Assembly: GCA_035268885.1 (NCBI GenBank)
Contig: DATFKA010000175.1
Coordinates: 21,651-85,650, forward strand
Origin: DATFKA01 sp035268885
GTDB taxonomy: Bacteria; Bacteroidota; Bacteroidia; Chitinophagales; Saprospiraceae
Direction of reading: 5' to 3'
DNA length: 64,000 bases
The position numbers and the translations under genes are program-made. Of the stretch, positions 25,047-33,781 are shown piece by piece. Within the stretch, counting starts at the first letter, position 1, and each line of letters begins with the position of its first letter. Under the pieces are notes generated by a model that had not been told where the DNA came from, made no database searches, and worked only from the letters and a program-made list of their open reading frames with translations.

Positions 25047-25293
25047 AGTGATTCCGCAATGCCTCAATCAATTCTTCTTTATTCATACTGGATCGCCCTT
25101 CTATACCAATTTCTTTAGCTTTCTCGTATAATTCTTCAAAGGTTCGTTCCTCGTATTTTTCGGCTTGCCCACCCTTTTCCCCGGCGTCGGGCGTATTGGC
25201 GATTCGTGCCGCTTTTTCTTTACTGTATCCTTTTTCTCTTAGTGCTTCGTATTGTTCTTCGTTCTTAATGCTGGGCATATCTTTGTCTGGCAT
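25045..25293 (-). CDS. Small Rho-N/DUF7218-like protein
   Basis: 82 residues, hydrophilic and cytosolic. The first half (IKNEEQYEALREKGYSKEKA then ARIANTP) resembles the short DUF7218-type proteins that occur widely in bacteria as stress-linked small proteins. The second half (FEELYEKAKEIGIEGRSSMN then KEELIEALRNH) is an SAP/Rho-N-like helical pair that can bind nucleic acid. It is followed on the same strand, 35 bp upstream of its start, by the DUF2945-type gene, so the two probably form a small stress-type operon. The role is inferred from similar short proteins, not shown. Confidence 0.78.
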   Translation of the reverse strand: MPDKDMPSIKNEEQYEALREKGYSKEKAARIANTPDAGEKGGQAEKYEERTFEELYEKAKEIGIEGRSSMNKEELIEALRNH

Positions 25294-25328
25294 AATCGTT
25301 TTATTTAGTCCGGTTTAAGTAATAGTCT

Positions 25329-25544
25329 TTAGCCATCGACCTTTTCCACTTCTTCTTCGAGCAGAAGCGTTTTGTATCCATTCTCAAATTCGATGTACAG
25401 GGCTTTATTTTTGGTTTCCCCTACCTTAGTGATGACTTGTCCGGCCACCGTTTTTGCCATTCGTTCGGTAGCGGTCTCGAGTACTTTACCCACGACAAAA
25501 TCATCCCCGCGTTTCCATTTTACTTTACTTCCCCTTCGTATCAT
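25329..25544 (-). CDS. DUF2945/HVA1-like Tudor-fold small protein
   Basis: 71 residues. MIRRGSKVKWKRGDDFVVGK and the later ALYIEFENGYKTLLLEEEVE match the short beta-barrel (Tudor-like) proteins of the DUF2945/HVA1 family, often found in bacteria and fungi as small stress-associated proteins. It has no signal peptide or cysteine. It reads into the DUF7218-like gene 35 bp downstream. No biochemical activity is known to me for the family. The assignment rests on the N-terminal GxKVxWKxGxxxxxGKV pattern. Confidence 0.8.
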   Translation of the reverse strand: MIRRGSKVKWKRGDDFVVGKVLETATERMAKTVAGQVITKVGETKNKALYIEFENGYKTLLLEEEVEKVDG

Positions 25545-25620
25545 GTTTTACTATAAAACTGATAGCCAAAGCCTGTGTTCGGTTTGAATTAATTCCTTTT
25601 TAGACGAGAGGCTGCTATCC

Positions 25621-26547
25621 TTAGCGAATTGCAAAGTGTATGCTCGTCACCAAGTCTTCAGCTGCGGTCTCGGCCGGGTCATTATCGTAAGTCTCAAAGG
25701 GGTGAATTCCTTTTCTCACCTTTATTTTTTTATTCTGCTGCATGCTATACATCGTCGACCAGGCATTACCCAGGTGCTGGTAATTTCCAGTGTGCTGCAA
25801 GGTGAAAATCTTGGTGGCTGGAATGGCCCCCGTAATAAAATGATCAGGCAAGTCAGTGGGTACCTCCCGGACGGGAATCCCCGAAGTGTATTCTGCCTTA
25901 TTTTTCACCATATCATATTTGTGATAAATAGAAAAGGGCGGCTGATCGATCTTAAGTTCTTCGTAGCCTTTCATATACTCGTCTAACTTCTCCAGATCGG
26001 TCTGCATAGTCGGTCCAAGATCATCGGTATGACAAGTCGTTCGGATTCCGATGTATTGGTATCCCGGAAATTCCGATTCTCCCTTGAAATCGAGGTGGGA
26101 ATACACTTTCCCTTCCTCCACGTACTCCTTCAGCATATGTAGCCCCCGCTCGTAATCCATTCCGAGCAGAGCGGTCATTCTTTTTTTCATAAAAAAAAGG
26201 AAAAAAGGTAGGCTGCTGTCCATTAGCCAGGTGGCCGTCGTTTGGCCATTCTGCTCGCTTAATTCAAAGCGGACCTTTGCTTTCGATTTCCAGGGCTTCA
26301 AAAAAGTCAAATCGTAGTCGATTGCTTCGTTGGGAACCTCATTAAGTACAGTCATCTCTCCTTCGCCGGTCAGATCACCGGACCATTTGTAGTATTTTCC
26401 GTCTTCCTGTACATCGACTTCCCCCTTGGGATCCATAATCAGCCAGGGTGACCAGGCTGACCAATGGTGAAAATCATTTAGCGTCTCGTAAACTTTAGCG
26501 ATTGGTGCGTCGATCTCAATGGATTTTTTGATGTTTAGTGCAGGCAT
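25621..26547 (-). CDS. SRPBCC domain fused to GyrI-like effector-binding domain
   Basis: 308 residues with two ligand-binding folds. Residues 1-about 145 are an SRPBCC (START/Bet v1-like) domain: IKKSIEIDAPIAKVYETLND, then HHWSAWSPWLIMDP, and a helix ERGLHMLKEYVEEG. Residues about 150-308 match the GyrI/SOUL-like effector-binding fold (FPGYQYIGIRTTCHTDDLGP, FITGAIPATKIFTLQHTGNY, ending AEDLVTSIHFAIR). It has no DNA-binding or signal sequence, so it is likely a cytosolic small-molecule binding or detoxification protein. It lies 46 bp downstream of the dienelactone hydrolase on the same strand and may share its transcript. The fusion recurs in Bacteroidota as far as I recall. The ligand is unknown. 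Confidence 0.85.
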   Translation of the reverse strand: MPALNIKKSIEIDAPIAKVYETLNDFHHWSAWSPWLIMDPKGEVDVQEDGKYYKWSGDLTGEGEMTVLNEVPNEAIDYDLTFLKPWKSKAKVRFELSEQNGQTTATWLMDSSLPFFLFFMKKRMTALLGMDYERGLHMLKEYVEEGKVYSHLDFKGESEFPGYQYIGIRTTCHTDDLGPTMQTDLEKLDEYMKGYEELKIDQPPFSIYHKYDMVKNKAEYTSGIPVREVPTDLPDHFITGAIPATKIFTLQHTGNYQHLGNAWSTMYSMQQNKKIKVRKGIHPFETYDNDPAETAAEDLVTSIHFAIR

Positions 26548-26593
26548 AGTTTCTTTAATGTCTGGTTTCCGAATCCGATTTTCAGCTCATCTT

Positions 26594-27481
26594 TTATTTC
26601 AAATGCTCATTGAAAAAATCAATGGTGCGCTTCCAGGCCAGCTTGGCCGCTTCTTCATCGTAGCGCGGCGTGGTATCATTATGGAAGCCGTGGTTGACCC
26701 CTGGATAGATATGTGCCGTATACTCCTTATCGTGTTCCTTTAGGGCCGCTTCGTATTCTGGCCAACCAGCATTAACGCGTTTGTCCAGCTCGGCGTACTG
26801 TAACAAGAGGGGCGCCTTTATTTTGGGCACATCCTCGGTTGCGGGTTGTCCGCCGTAGAAAGGCACGGCTGCTTTTAATTTCTTACAGCGCACCGCCATT
26901 TTATTGGAGATGGAGCCCCCGAAGCAGAAGCCGACTACCCCTACTTTACCGTTACATTCTTTATGCTTACGCAAAAAATCAAAGGCGGCAATAAAATCTT
27001 CGAGCATTTCGTCGCGATCCCGTTGGCGCTGCAATGCCCGGCCGTCGTCGTCGTTGCCGGGGTAGCCGCCCAGCGGGGTCAAAGCATCCGGTGCCAGGGA
27101 GATGAAGCCCTCTACCGCTGCCCGTCGACCTACATCTGCAATGTGAGGGTTCAGTCCCCGATTTTCGTGAACGACAATAATTCCGGGTAATTTCTTTTTA
27201 GTATCGACCGGTCGCGAAAGCTGGGCTTTGATCGTACCACCGCCTTCAGGCGAATCATATTCGATCATTTCTGTATTGAGCCGCGGATCATCGGAGCGCA
27301 CTTGTTGTTTCTCCTGGTATTTAGGCATCAGGTAGTCCAGCATTGCCGGCACCGTCAGGCCCCCAACGGCATAAACCGAAAGGCTTTCTACAAAGTTACG
27401 TCGGTCGATCTTGTTGTGGGCGTACTTGTCGTAGAGGTCAAATACTTCCTGGCTAATCTGTTCTTTTTTGATTTTACTCAT
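26594..27481 (-). CDS. Dienelactone hydrolase family protein with Tat-like N-terminus
   Basis: 295-residue alpha/beta hydrolase. The catalytic triad is visible as Cys186 in GFCFGG, Asp233 in AELDKRV and His264 in GVNHGFHND; the supporting Glu106 is in VVHENRGL. DLH enzymes hydrolyse cyclic esters such as dienelactone, or related compounds. The N-terminus has Arg27-Arg28 followed by NFVESLSVYAVGGLTVPAML, resembling a Tat leader with a long N-region, as in secreted Bacteroidota DLHs; cleavage is unclear. It is transcribed with the SRPBCC-GyrI gene downstream and follows a dehydrogenase gene 21 bp upstream. The substrate is unassigned. Confidence 0.92.
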   Translation of the reverse strand: MSKIKKEQISQEVFDLYDKYAHNKIDRRNFVESLSVYAVGGLTVPAMLDYLMPKYQEKQQVRSDDPRLNTEMIEYDSPEGGGTIKAQLSRPVDTKKKLPGIIVVHENRGLNPHIADVGRRAAVEGFISLAPDALTPLGGYPGNDDDGRALQRQRDRDEMLEDFIAAFDFLRKHKECNGKVGVVGFCFGGSISNKMAVRCKKLKAAVPFYGGQPATEDVPKIKAPLLLQYAELDKRVNAGWPEYEAALKEHDKEYTAHIYPGVNHGFHNDTTPRYDEEAAKLAWKRTIDFFNEHLK

Positions 27482-27502
27482 ATCAGTTGTTGAATGGTGG
27501 AA

Positions 27503-28900
27503 TTAAATACGTTTAGACCGCGGTTGTAAGTCCGTCAGCTCGGCAATGCGAACCGACTCGCCCGATTCGATACTTTTACGGGCCGCTACACCGATCAATA
27601 TAGACATGGCCCCGTCGCGGCTACCCGCGGCGTGCTGCAGAGGATCCGGCTCCTTCGGGTTGCGGAAAATTTTATCCTGCAGACGCTTGTCGCCGCCACC
27701 GTGCCCGGCGCGTTCGTAGCCGACCATAATGCTTTCGTGCTTATCCCAAAGTTTATGGAGAATAAGTGGCTTGTACTCCATTTCGCCGCTGGACTGATCC
27801 ATCTCCCGGGCGTGCATTTCTGCCTGGTCGACCTCCATTTTTTCGTAATAGGGAATATCCTGCCAGGCCTCTAGTCGGCCTTCGGTACCATTGAAGGCAA
27901 TCCGCCAGCCCTCAAAGGGCGAGTAGGTCGTCAACGAATAATTTACCAGTACATCGTTGGCGTACTTAATCTGTGCCGACATCTTATCATAGATATTGAT
28001 CTCTTCCCGGAACAGGCAATTATCCCGGATGTAACCGTCGTATTCTTCGTTCTTTACGTACAGATTCATCAGGTGCTCATTGCGCGTGATATCCCAGTAG
28101 AAGTCGCATTCTTTGGTATGGGCGCAGTCCCGGCAATTATTTCCCCGGAAAGGACCATTACTACCGTAATGTTCCAGAGCGCCGTAGGCAAATACTTCGG
28201 CCGGATCGGAGTCCAGCCACCAGTTCATCAGGTCAAAGTGATGGGTGGCCTTATGTACCCAGAGCGTCCCCCCGTACTCCCGATGGCCGTGCCAGCGACG
28301 GAAATAGGAGGCCCCGTGGTAGGTATTTAGGTACCAGTGAAAATCAACCGAAGTAACTTTCCCAATGGCATTATTGGCCAGTAGTTCTTTTATTTTTGTC
28401 ATATAAGGGCTCCAGCGGTAGTTAAAGCCGACGATCAGATTCTTATTGGAACGGCGCTCGGCGTCGAGTATGGCCTGGCATTTTCGCTCATCAATGGTCA
28501 GCGGTTTTTCCGTAAGGACATCGCAGCCCATATCCAGTCCCTGAATAATAAACTCGTGGTGTGTAGAGTCTTTGGTCGTAACGATAAGCAGGTCTGGTTC
28601 GGTTTCGCTGATCATCTGCTCACAGTCGGTGTAGGTGGGACAGTCCACTTTCATATAGTCCAGTGCAAATTGCAGACGTCCTTCGTTGATATCACAGAGA
28701 CCGACAAACTCTAACAGATCGGAGTAATTCTCTACCAGTCGTTTCCCCCAGAAGCCGGTGCCCCTGATCCCGGTACCGACCATACAGATTTTTAGCTTTC
28801 GGTTCAGCCCGAAGTTGGGAATAGGATTGGCCAGCAGGCTACCTGCCGCCAGAGTGCTTACGGCAGTCAGAAATTGACGCCTCTTAAGTGTGGTTTTCAT
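27503..28900 (-). CDS. Gfo/Idh/MocA family oxidoreductase with Tat leader and a Cys-rich insert
   Basis: 465 residues. A Tat leader with Arg7-Arg8 (KRRQFLTAVSTLAAGSLLAN) directs export. The Rossmann motif VGTGIRGTGFWG is near 41-52, and the EKP motif is Glu131-Lys132-Pro133. An insert in the C-terminal domain carries Cys256, Cys259, Cys265 (CRDCAHTKEC) and later Cys295, a possible zinc or iron-sulfur site; this is not part of the usual Gfo/Idh core. It lies 21 bp before the DLH gene on the same strand. It could oxidise a sugar or sugar-derived lactone in the periplasm, which would fit the neighbouring lactone-type hydrolase, but the pairing is inference. Confidence 0.92.
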   Translation of the reverse strand: MKTTLKRRQFLTAVSTLAAGSLLANPIPNFGLNRKLKICMVGTGIRGTGFWGKRLVENYSDLLEFVGLCDINEGRLQFALDYMKVDCPTYTDCEQMISETEPDLLIVTTKDSTHHEFIIQGLDMGCDVLTEKPLTIDERKCQAILDAERRSNKNLIVGFNYRWSPYMTKIKELLANNAIGKVTSVDFHWYLNTYHGASYFRRWHGHREYGGTLWVHKATHHFDLMNWWLDSDPAEVFAYGALEHYGSNGPFRGNNCRDCAHTKECDFYWDITRNEHLMNLYVKNEEYDGYIRDNCLFREEINIYDKMSAQIKYANDVLVNYSLTTYSPFEGWRIAFNGTEGRLEAWQDIPYYEKMEVDQAEMHAREMDQSSGEMEYKPLILHKLWDKHESIMVGYERAGHGGGDKRLQDKIFRNPKEPDPLQHAAGSRDGAMSILIGVAARKSIESGESVRIAELTDLQPRSKRI

Positions 28901-28948
28901 ACGTTTGTGTGTTTAAGGATCTTTAATATACGCTTTTTTAGTATCTGC

Positions 28949-28990
28949 CAAAAAAAAAGTCACGACTGGATGCATTATCCAGTCGTGACT
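28949..28990 (-). terminator. Rho-independent terminator of the HtrA gene
   Basis: A perfect 13-bp stem, AGTCACGACTGGA (28958-28970) with TCCAGTCGTGACT (28978-28990) and a 7-nt loop, is followed on the minus strand by a run of T (A9 on the plus strand before 28958). It lies 25 bp past the stop of the protease gene. Confidence 0.92.
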
Positions 28991-29015
28991 TGCTTAGGTC
29001 CTGGTGTTTACTTTA

Positions 29016-30545
29016 TCAACTGTCTAAACCAAAGGCATAATAGTGAACACCCGGCAATTCTTCGTAGACGCCTTCCAGCATAACACCGCCTTCCTTTTTC
29101 TCCAGAATCTTGGTGAGCTGGCTGACGCTTTTTACAGGCTGACGATCCACCTGCGTGATGATAAATCCTTCTCGCATTTCGGTAGACCGGCGAATTTTAC
29201 CAGCGTAGAGACGCTTCACGCGCACCCCGCCTTCAAGGTCCAGGTCCCGGGCTTGCTCGGGACTGATATTTTCCAGCTCAGCGCCCAGCATTTCTAAAAC
29301 AGGCGGCCTTTCTTTACTGGCCAGGCTTGTATTTCCGCTTCGGCTATTCAGGGTAGCTGTAAGGTCTATTTCTTCACCTCGGCGGTTAATACTTAGCTTT
29401 ACCTCTTCACCGGGACGGTGGCGGGCAATAATCCCCTGCAATTCTGGTGAGGTATTCACTTCAATATCATCCACGGCCGTAATAACATCACCGACCTTTA
29501 CACCGGCTTTGCCAGCGGCACTGTTCTCCAGAAGACTATCCACGTAGACGCCCTGGGTGAGATCCAGCTTTTTATCTTTTGCAAAATTACCATCAATGGT
29601 ACGAATCATAACGCCTAATACACCACGCTGAACGGTACCAAATTCTATTAGGTCTTCTACCACTTTATTTACGATATTCGCCGGCACAGCAAAACCATAA
29701 CCTGCAAAGGTACCCGTCGGGCTGGCGATGGCGGTATTGATACCAACCAGGCCTCCATTCAGATTGACCAGCGCACCACCGCTGTTACCCGGATTAATGG
29801 CGGCATCGGTCTGTATGAAGTTTTCGACGGCATATTGCTCTTTTAAAATATTGATATTACGACCTTTGGCACTGATAATACCCGCCGTTACGGTTGAATT
29901 TAATCCCAGCGGGTTACCTACGGCCAGTACCCATTGACCGACCTGTACTTCGTCGGAATTAATAAATGGCACCGTGGGTAAATTGTTTTCCTTAATCTGA
30001 AGTACCGCCAAATCGGTGGTCGGATCGGTACCTACCACATTTGCTTTATAGGTGCGGTTATCATGCAGGGTAACTTCAATATCATCCGCTTCGGCTACCA
30101 CGTGATTATTGGTCACAATGTAACCGTCCTGGCTAACAATTACGCCCGAACCGGTACCTACCCGTACAGGGGTATCTCTGCCATTAGACGGAGGAGCTGC
30201 ACCCGGCTGCTGAGGGCGGAAAAACCGCTCAAACTCTTCGCCAAAAAAATCCCGGAAGGGACTGGGTTGATTTCGATATTGAGAATTGCGGCTTCTACCA
30301 TCGTAGAGCTGACTGGACTTAATGTGTACGACGCCGTCGATTACTTTTTTAGCGGTCTCATTAAAGTCCAGGGAAACGGCTTCTCCATCTTCGTTTAGGG
30401 TAAACAGTGCCGATTTACTCGGAATATTACTGATGTGCTCCACCTTTACAGGTGTATCCTTTTGTTGAAAATGAAAATAGGCTGCGGAACTTGAAAGGCT
30501 TACGATTAAAGCGATCAAGCCCGAAAAAAGAATAGTCTTTTTCAT
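29016..30545 (-). CDS. degP: HtrA/DegP (Do) family periplasmic serine protease
   Basis: 509-residue ATP-independent protease-chaperone that degrades misfolded envelope proteins. The N-terminal signal anchor is KKTILFSGLIALIVSLSSSA. The trypsin-like domain (about 125-290) contains the triad His148 (VTNNHVVAE), Asp178 (TTDLAVLQI) and Ser255 (NPGNSGGALVN). Two PDZ domains follow: about 295-395 (QGVYVDSLLENSAAGKAGVK) and a less typical one near 425-509 (LEGGVRVKRLYAGKIRRSTE). It is preceded by a long regulatory region and ends in a strong hairpin. Gene symbol degP is used in the broad sense; DegQ-type function cannot be excluded. Confidence 0.95.
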   Translation of the reverse strand: MKKTILFSGLIALIVSLSSSAAYFHFQQKDTPVKVEHISNIPSKSALFTLNEDGEAVSLDFNETAKKVIDGVVHIKSSQLYDGRSRNSQYRNQPSPFRDFFGEEFERFFRPQQPGAAPPSNGRDTPVRVGTGSGVIVSQDGYIVTNNHVVAEADDIEVTLHDNRTYKANVVGTDPTTDLAVLQIKENNLPTVPFINSDEVQVGQWVLAVGNPLGLNSTVTAGIISAKGRNINILKEQYAVENFIQTDAAINPGNSGGALVNLNGGLVGINTAIASPTGTFAGYGFAVPANIVNKVVEDLIEFGTVQRGVLGVMIRTIDGNFAKDKKLDLTQGVYVDSLLENSAAGKAGVKVGDVITAVDDIEVNTSPELQGIIARHRPGEEVKLSINRRGEEIDLTATLNSRSGNTSLASKERPPVLEMLGAELENISPEQARDLDLEGGVRVKRLYAGKIRRSTEMREGFIITQVDRQPVKSVSQLTKILEKKEGGVMLEGVYEELPGVHYYAFGLDS

Positions 30546-30951
30546 ATTGATCTATTTTTTAGGAAATTTTAATAACTTTCGTGGGTTTGGGTTTAGTTAT
30601 TTAAATGAAAGGATCTTTGGAAAGAACGATAGTGACTTGTCCAATCCAATAGGCTGTCCCAATCGTCTTCAAAAAACCTTGAGACATTGGGTAGAAATGC
30701 TCTTTTTACAGATAACATGACTCAAAATTTTATGGTTTAACAATTAGATTTTCACGAAATTGTGGTACAATCGATGTGCCAAATGGATGAAACACCCAAT
30801 AAGCTCTCGACTAAATGTCAATTTGACATTTTTAATACGGTTGAAGCCCGTTTTATGTTCATTTTTGTCAAAAAATGTGCTAAAATGACAGATTTTACTA
30901 CTTATTCGGTATGCCTGTTTGCCTGCCGATGACTACTTACTAAACTTACTT
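30546..30951. promoter_or_regulatory. 406-bp intergenic region with four TGTCA/TGACA half-sites
   Basis: This region separates the divergent HtrA and GH2 genes. AAATGTCA-ATT-TGACATTT (30813-30831) is an inverted repeat, TGTCA (30866-30870) and TGACA (30886-30890) form a second wider pair. The TGTCA-N3-TGACA core equals the one before the hybrid regulator at 6167. This suggests a shared regulator for the GH2 gene. No other gene, RNA or repeat is visible; the left part is AT-rich without clear structure. Confidence 0.45.
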
Positions 30952-33696
30952 ATGAAACATTTCTTTCCTTTTTTTGTGCTTTTATTGTGTAGCCAGGTAC
31001 TTTCTTTTGCTCAGGACATCCCCCTTCCAGAGCATCCACGTCCCGATTTTGAGCGGCCCGACTGGCAGAACCTGAATGGGAACTGGGCTTTTGCCTTTGA
31101 TTCTGCCGATGTTGGTCTGCAGGAAGGCTGGCAGCAGGGCAATAAATCTTTTGAAAAAACAATAAGCGTACCCTTTCCCTGGGGCTCTGCGCTTTCCGGA
31201 CTGCAAGACGAAGCGGACATCGGTTGGTATCAGCGTACGATCACGGTCGCCGATGACTGGGAAGGACAGCGTATTTTCCTCACTATCGGGGCCTCCGACT
31301 GGAAAACCAGCGTCTGGCTCGACGGTGAGCTACTCGGCGAACACGAAGGTGGCTACGTGCCCTTCTCCTTTGAGCTTACGGACCAGGTGCGTTTTGGCGA
31401 AAGCCAGCAGCTCATCATCCGGGTGGATGATGCAAGACGGGATTTTACGCTCTATGGCAAACAAGGCTACGGAAACGCCCGCGGCATCTGGCAGACCATT
31501 TATTTGGAAGCCCGCGGAAAAAACTATTTAGACGCCCTGCACTTTACACCAGATATTGATGCCCAAAAAGTAAAGGTAACCGCCTATCTGCCTGAACCCG
31601 CCCAGAATGATTTAACTTTCAACCTGAATATCTTTGGCGAGGGTGCCCCCATCACCCGCTATTTGCAAATCCCCAAAGGCGCATATAAAGAGACTTTTGA
31701 CATCCCGATTCCCGATCCGCACCTCTGGACCCTCGATGACCCCTTCCTCTATACGGTAGAGGCGCAATTAGAAGATGATCTGTTACAGACCTACTTTGGG
31801 ATGCGTAAGATATCCGTGGAGAATCTGCCCGGCACGGATCATCCCTACATCGCCTTAAATAACAAACCCATCTACCTGCAATTAGCCCTGGACCAATCTT
31901 ATCATCCGGAGGGTTTTTATACTTTCCCAAGTGATCAGTTCCTACAAGAAGAGATCATGCGCAGCAAAGATATCGGGCTGAATGGTATTCGTACCCACAT
32001 CAAGGTAGAAGTGCCGCGTAAGCTTTACTGGGCCGACAAATTGGGTCTGCTGGTGATGGAAGATCTTCCCAATTCCTGGGGCGAGCCGAATCGCTATATG
32101 CAGGCCGAATCGGAATATACCATGCGCGAAATGATCAAGCGAGACTATAATCACCCCTCCATCTTCTCCTGGGTTGTCTTCAATGAAACTTGGGGGCTTT
32201 TTACGGAAGTAGAAACCGAAGACGGCCAAAAGGAGCAAAAATACCTGCCCGAAACCCAGCAATGGGTCGCCTCCATGTACTACCTGGCCAAATCACTGGA
32301 CGGCTCCCGACTGGTAGAAGATAATTCTATCTGTTGTGGGCGGGGTCACACCGAGACAGATATCAATTCCTGGCACCAATACCTGCCCGGTTACAAATGG
32401 GATGAGCACATTCAAAATATTGTCGAGAATACCTATGAGGGTAGTACGCATCATTTCGAAGAAGGCTTCCAACAAGGGCGGCAACCCAATATCAACTCAG
32501 AGTGCGGTAACGTATGGGGCTACGATGGTAGTACGGGGGATGTAGACTGGAGCTATGATTACCACCGAATGATGAATAGCTTTCGGCGTTTTCCGAAAAT
32601 TGCCGGTTGGCTCTACACTGAGCACCACGATGTAATCAATGAATGGAATGGCTATTGGCGCTTTGATCGCTCAGAGAAGGAGACCGGCATGGACGAAATT
32701 ATGGAAGGGATGAGCCTAAATGATCTGCACAGCCCGGTCTACCTCTCCATGGGAAATGAGATCACCCGTACGGTACAGGCCGGTGAGGTAGTGATGCAGC
32801 CCATGTTCCTCTCGGTGATGACTGATCAGGATTTTGGCCAGACCCTGAGCATTGAGTCGGAGCTCTGGCACACCAACTACATTGGCGAGACGGAGAAGCA
32901 ATTTCAGTCCATCCAGCTCATCAATTACCGCCCCTGGATGCAGGATACCCTGCCCGATCTGCGACTGAACATTCCACAACAAAATGGGCTGGCCGTACTC
33001 AAAGTGAAGGTGCTGGATGAGTCGGGTAATATCTTACATCGCAATTTTATGCATTTTGAAGTACAAGACGGTCGTAAGCTTCCGGGGGTAAGGGTGCTAT
33101 CTGCTTCCGCAAAAGACTATACCGCCGCCGAGTGGAGCCAGAAAGAATGGCAGGTATTGGAAGGCAAGAAGGTGAACGGTGCCGGTAAGGGCTACTTCGA
33201 ATATACGATAGCAGTACCGTCTTCGGCGGGTTTACGTTCGGCAGAGGAAGCTTACTTTTTGGTGGAGGCTTCCGCCAAAACACTTTTTGTCAAGGATCAG
33301 GAAAACTATAATGCGAATCAGGATTTCATGAAGGGCTCTCGCGTAGCGCCCAGTAGCAACCCAAATGCTTATCCCATGTCGGATGAGGCCCTATCCCCTT
33401 CCGAAATAACGATCCGCGTGAATGGTCGCAAGGTAGCTTCGCAGGTTTTGCCCGACGATCCGGCCGACCATCGGGGCGTACTCTCCTGGCATCACCAATT
33501 GCAAGACGGGAAATTGCGAGAAGCTGGTTCTTACGGATACCTCATCAAAGTACCCGTCAGGCGCAGTGTTTTGCGCAAAGCGGCCCGGGAGGGAAAAATC
33601 AGTCTACGCCTGGAGACGGTAGGTCAAGCCGGAATTGCGATTTACGGGAAAACGTTTGGTCGCTATCCCTTTGATCCCAGCCTGGTGATCCGTTAA
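30952..33696 (+). CDS. Secreted glycoside hydrolase family 2 enzyme
   Basis: 914 residues from the ATG at 30952, which begins a signal peptide (FFPFFVLLLCSQVLSFA). An N-terminal sugar-binding jelly roll (LNGNWAFAFDSADVGLQEGW and SDWKTSVWLDGELLGEHEGG) is followed by an Ig-like domain and a TIM barrel. The acid/base Glu412 is in VVFNETWGLF, and the probable nucleophile Glu517 is in NINSECGNVWG, about 105 residues apart, in the normal range for family 2. C-terminal domains of uncertain type follow. Beta-galactosidase, beta-glucuronidase and beta-mannosidase are all in family 2; none can be chosen here, though the uxaCAB genes at 57.9 kb make a uronidase tempting. A sugar isomerase gene follows. 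Confidence 0.92.
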   Translation: MKHFFPFFVLLLCSQVLSFAQDIPLPEHPRPDFERPDWQNLNGNWAFAFDSADVGLQEGWQQGNKSFEKTISVPFPWGSALSGLQDEADIGWYQRTITVADDWEGQRIFLTIGASDWKTSVWLDGELLGEHEGGYVPFSFELTDQVRFGESQQLIIRVDDARRDFTLYGKQGYGNARGIWQTIYLEARGKNYLDALHFTPDIDAQKVKVTAYLPEPAQNDLTFNLNIFGEGAPITRYLQIPKGAYKETFDIPIPDPHLWTLDDPFLYTVEAQLEDDLLQTYFGMRKISVENLPGTDHPYIALNNKPIYLQLALDQSYHPEGFYTFPSDQFLQEEIMRSKDIGLNGIRTHIKVEVPRKLYWADKLGLLVMEDLPNSWGEPNRYMQAESEYTMREMIKRDYNHPSIFSWVVFNETWGLFTEVETEDGQKEQKYLPETQQWVASMYYLAKSLDGSRLVEDNSICCGRGHTETDINSWHQYLPGYKWDEHIQNIVENTYEGSTHHFEEGFQQGRQPNINSECGNVWGYDGSTGDVDWSYDYHRMMNSFRRFPKIAGWLYTEHHDVINEWNGYWRFDRSEKETGMDEIMEGMSLNDLHSPVYLSMGNEITRTVQAGEVVMQPMFLSVMTDQDFGQTLSIESELWHTNYIGETEKQFQSIQLINYRPWMQDTLPDLRLNIPQQNGLAVLKVKVLDESGNILHRNFMHFEVQDGRKLPGVRVLSASAKDYTAAEWSQKEWQVLEGKKVNGAGKGYFEYTIAVPSSAGLRSAEEAYFLVEASAKTLFVKDQENYNANQDFMKGSRVAPSSNPNAYPMSDEALSPSEITIRVNGRKVASQVLPDDPADHRGVLSWHHQLQDGKLREAGSYGYLIKVPVRRSVLRKAAREGKISLRLETVGQAGIAIYGKTFGRYPFDPSLVIR

Positions 33697-33781
33697 TTAG
33701 CAGGCTTGTTCGGGGAAAATTTTCCTCTTCCCCAGCTTTTCATTAAATTGGAGTTCATTAACTAACCACATAACGAAACGT

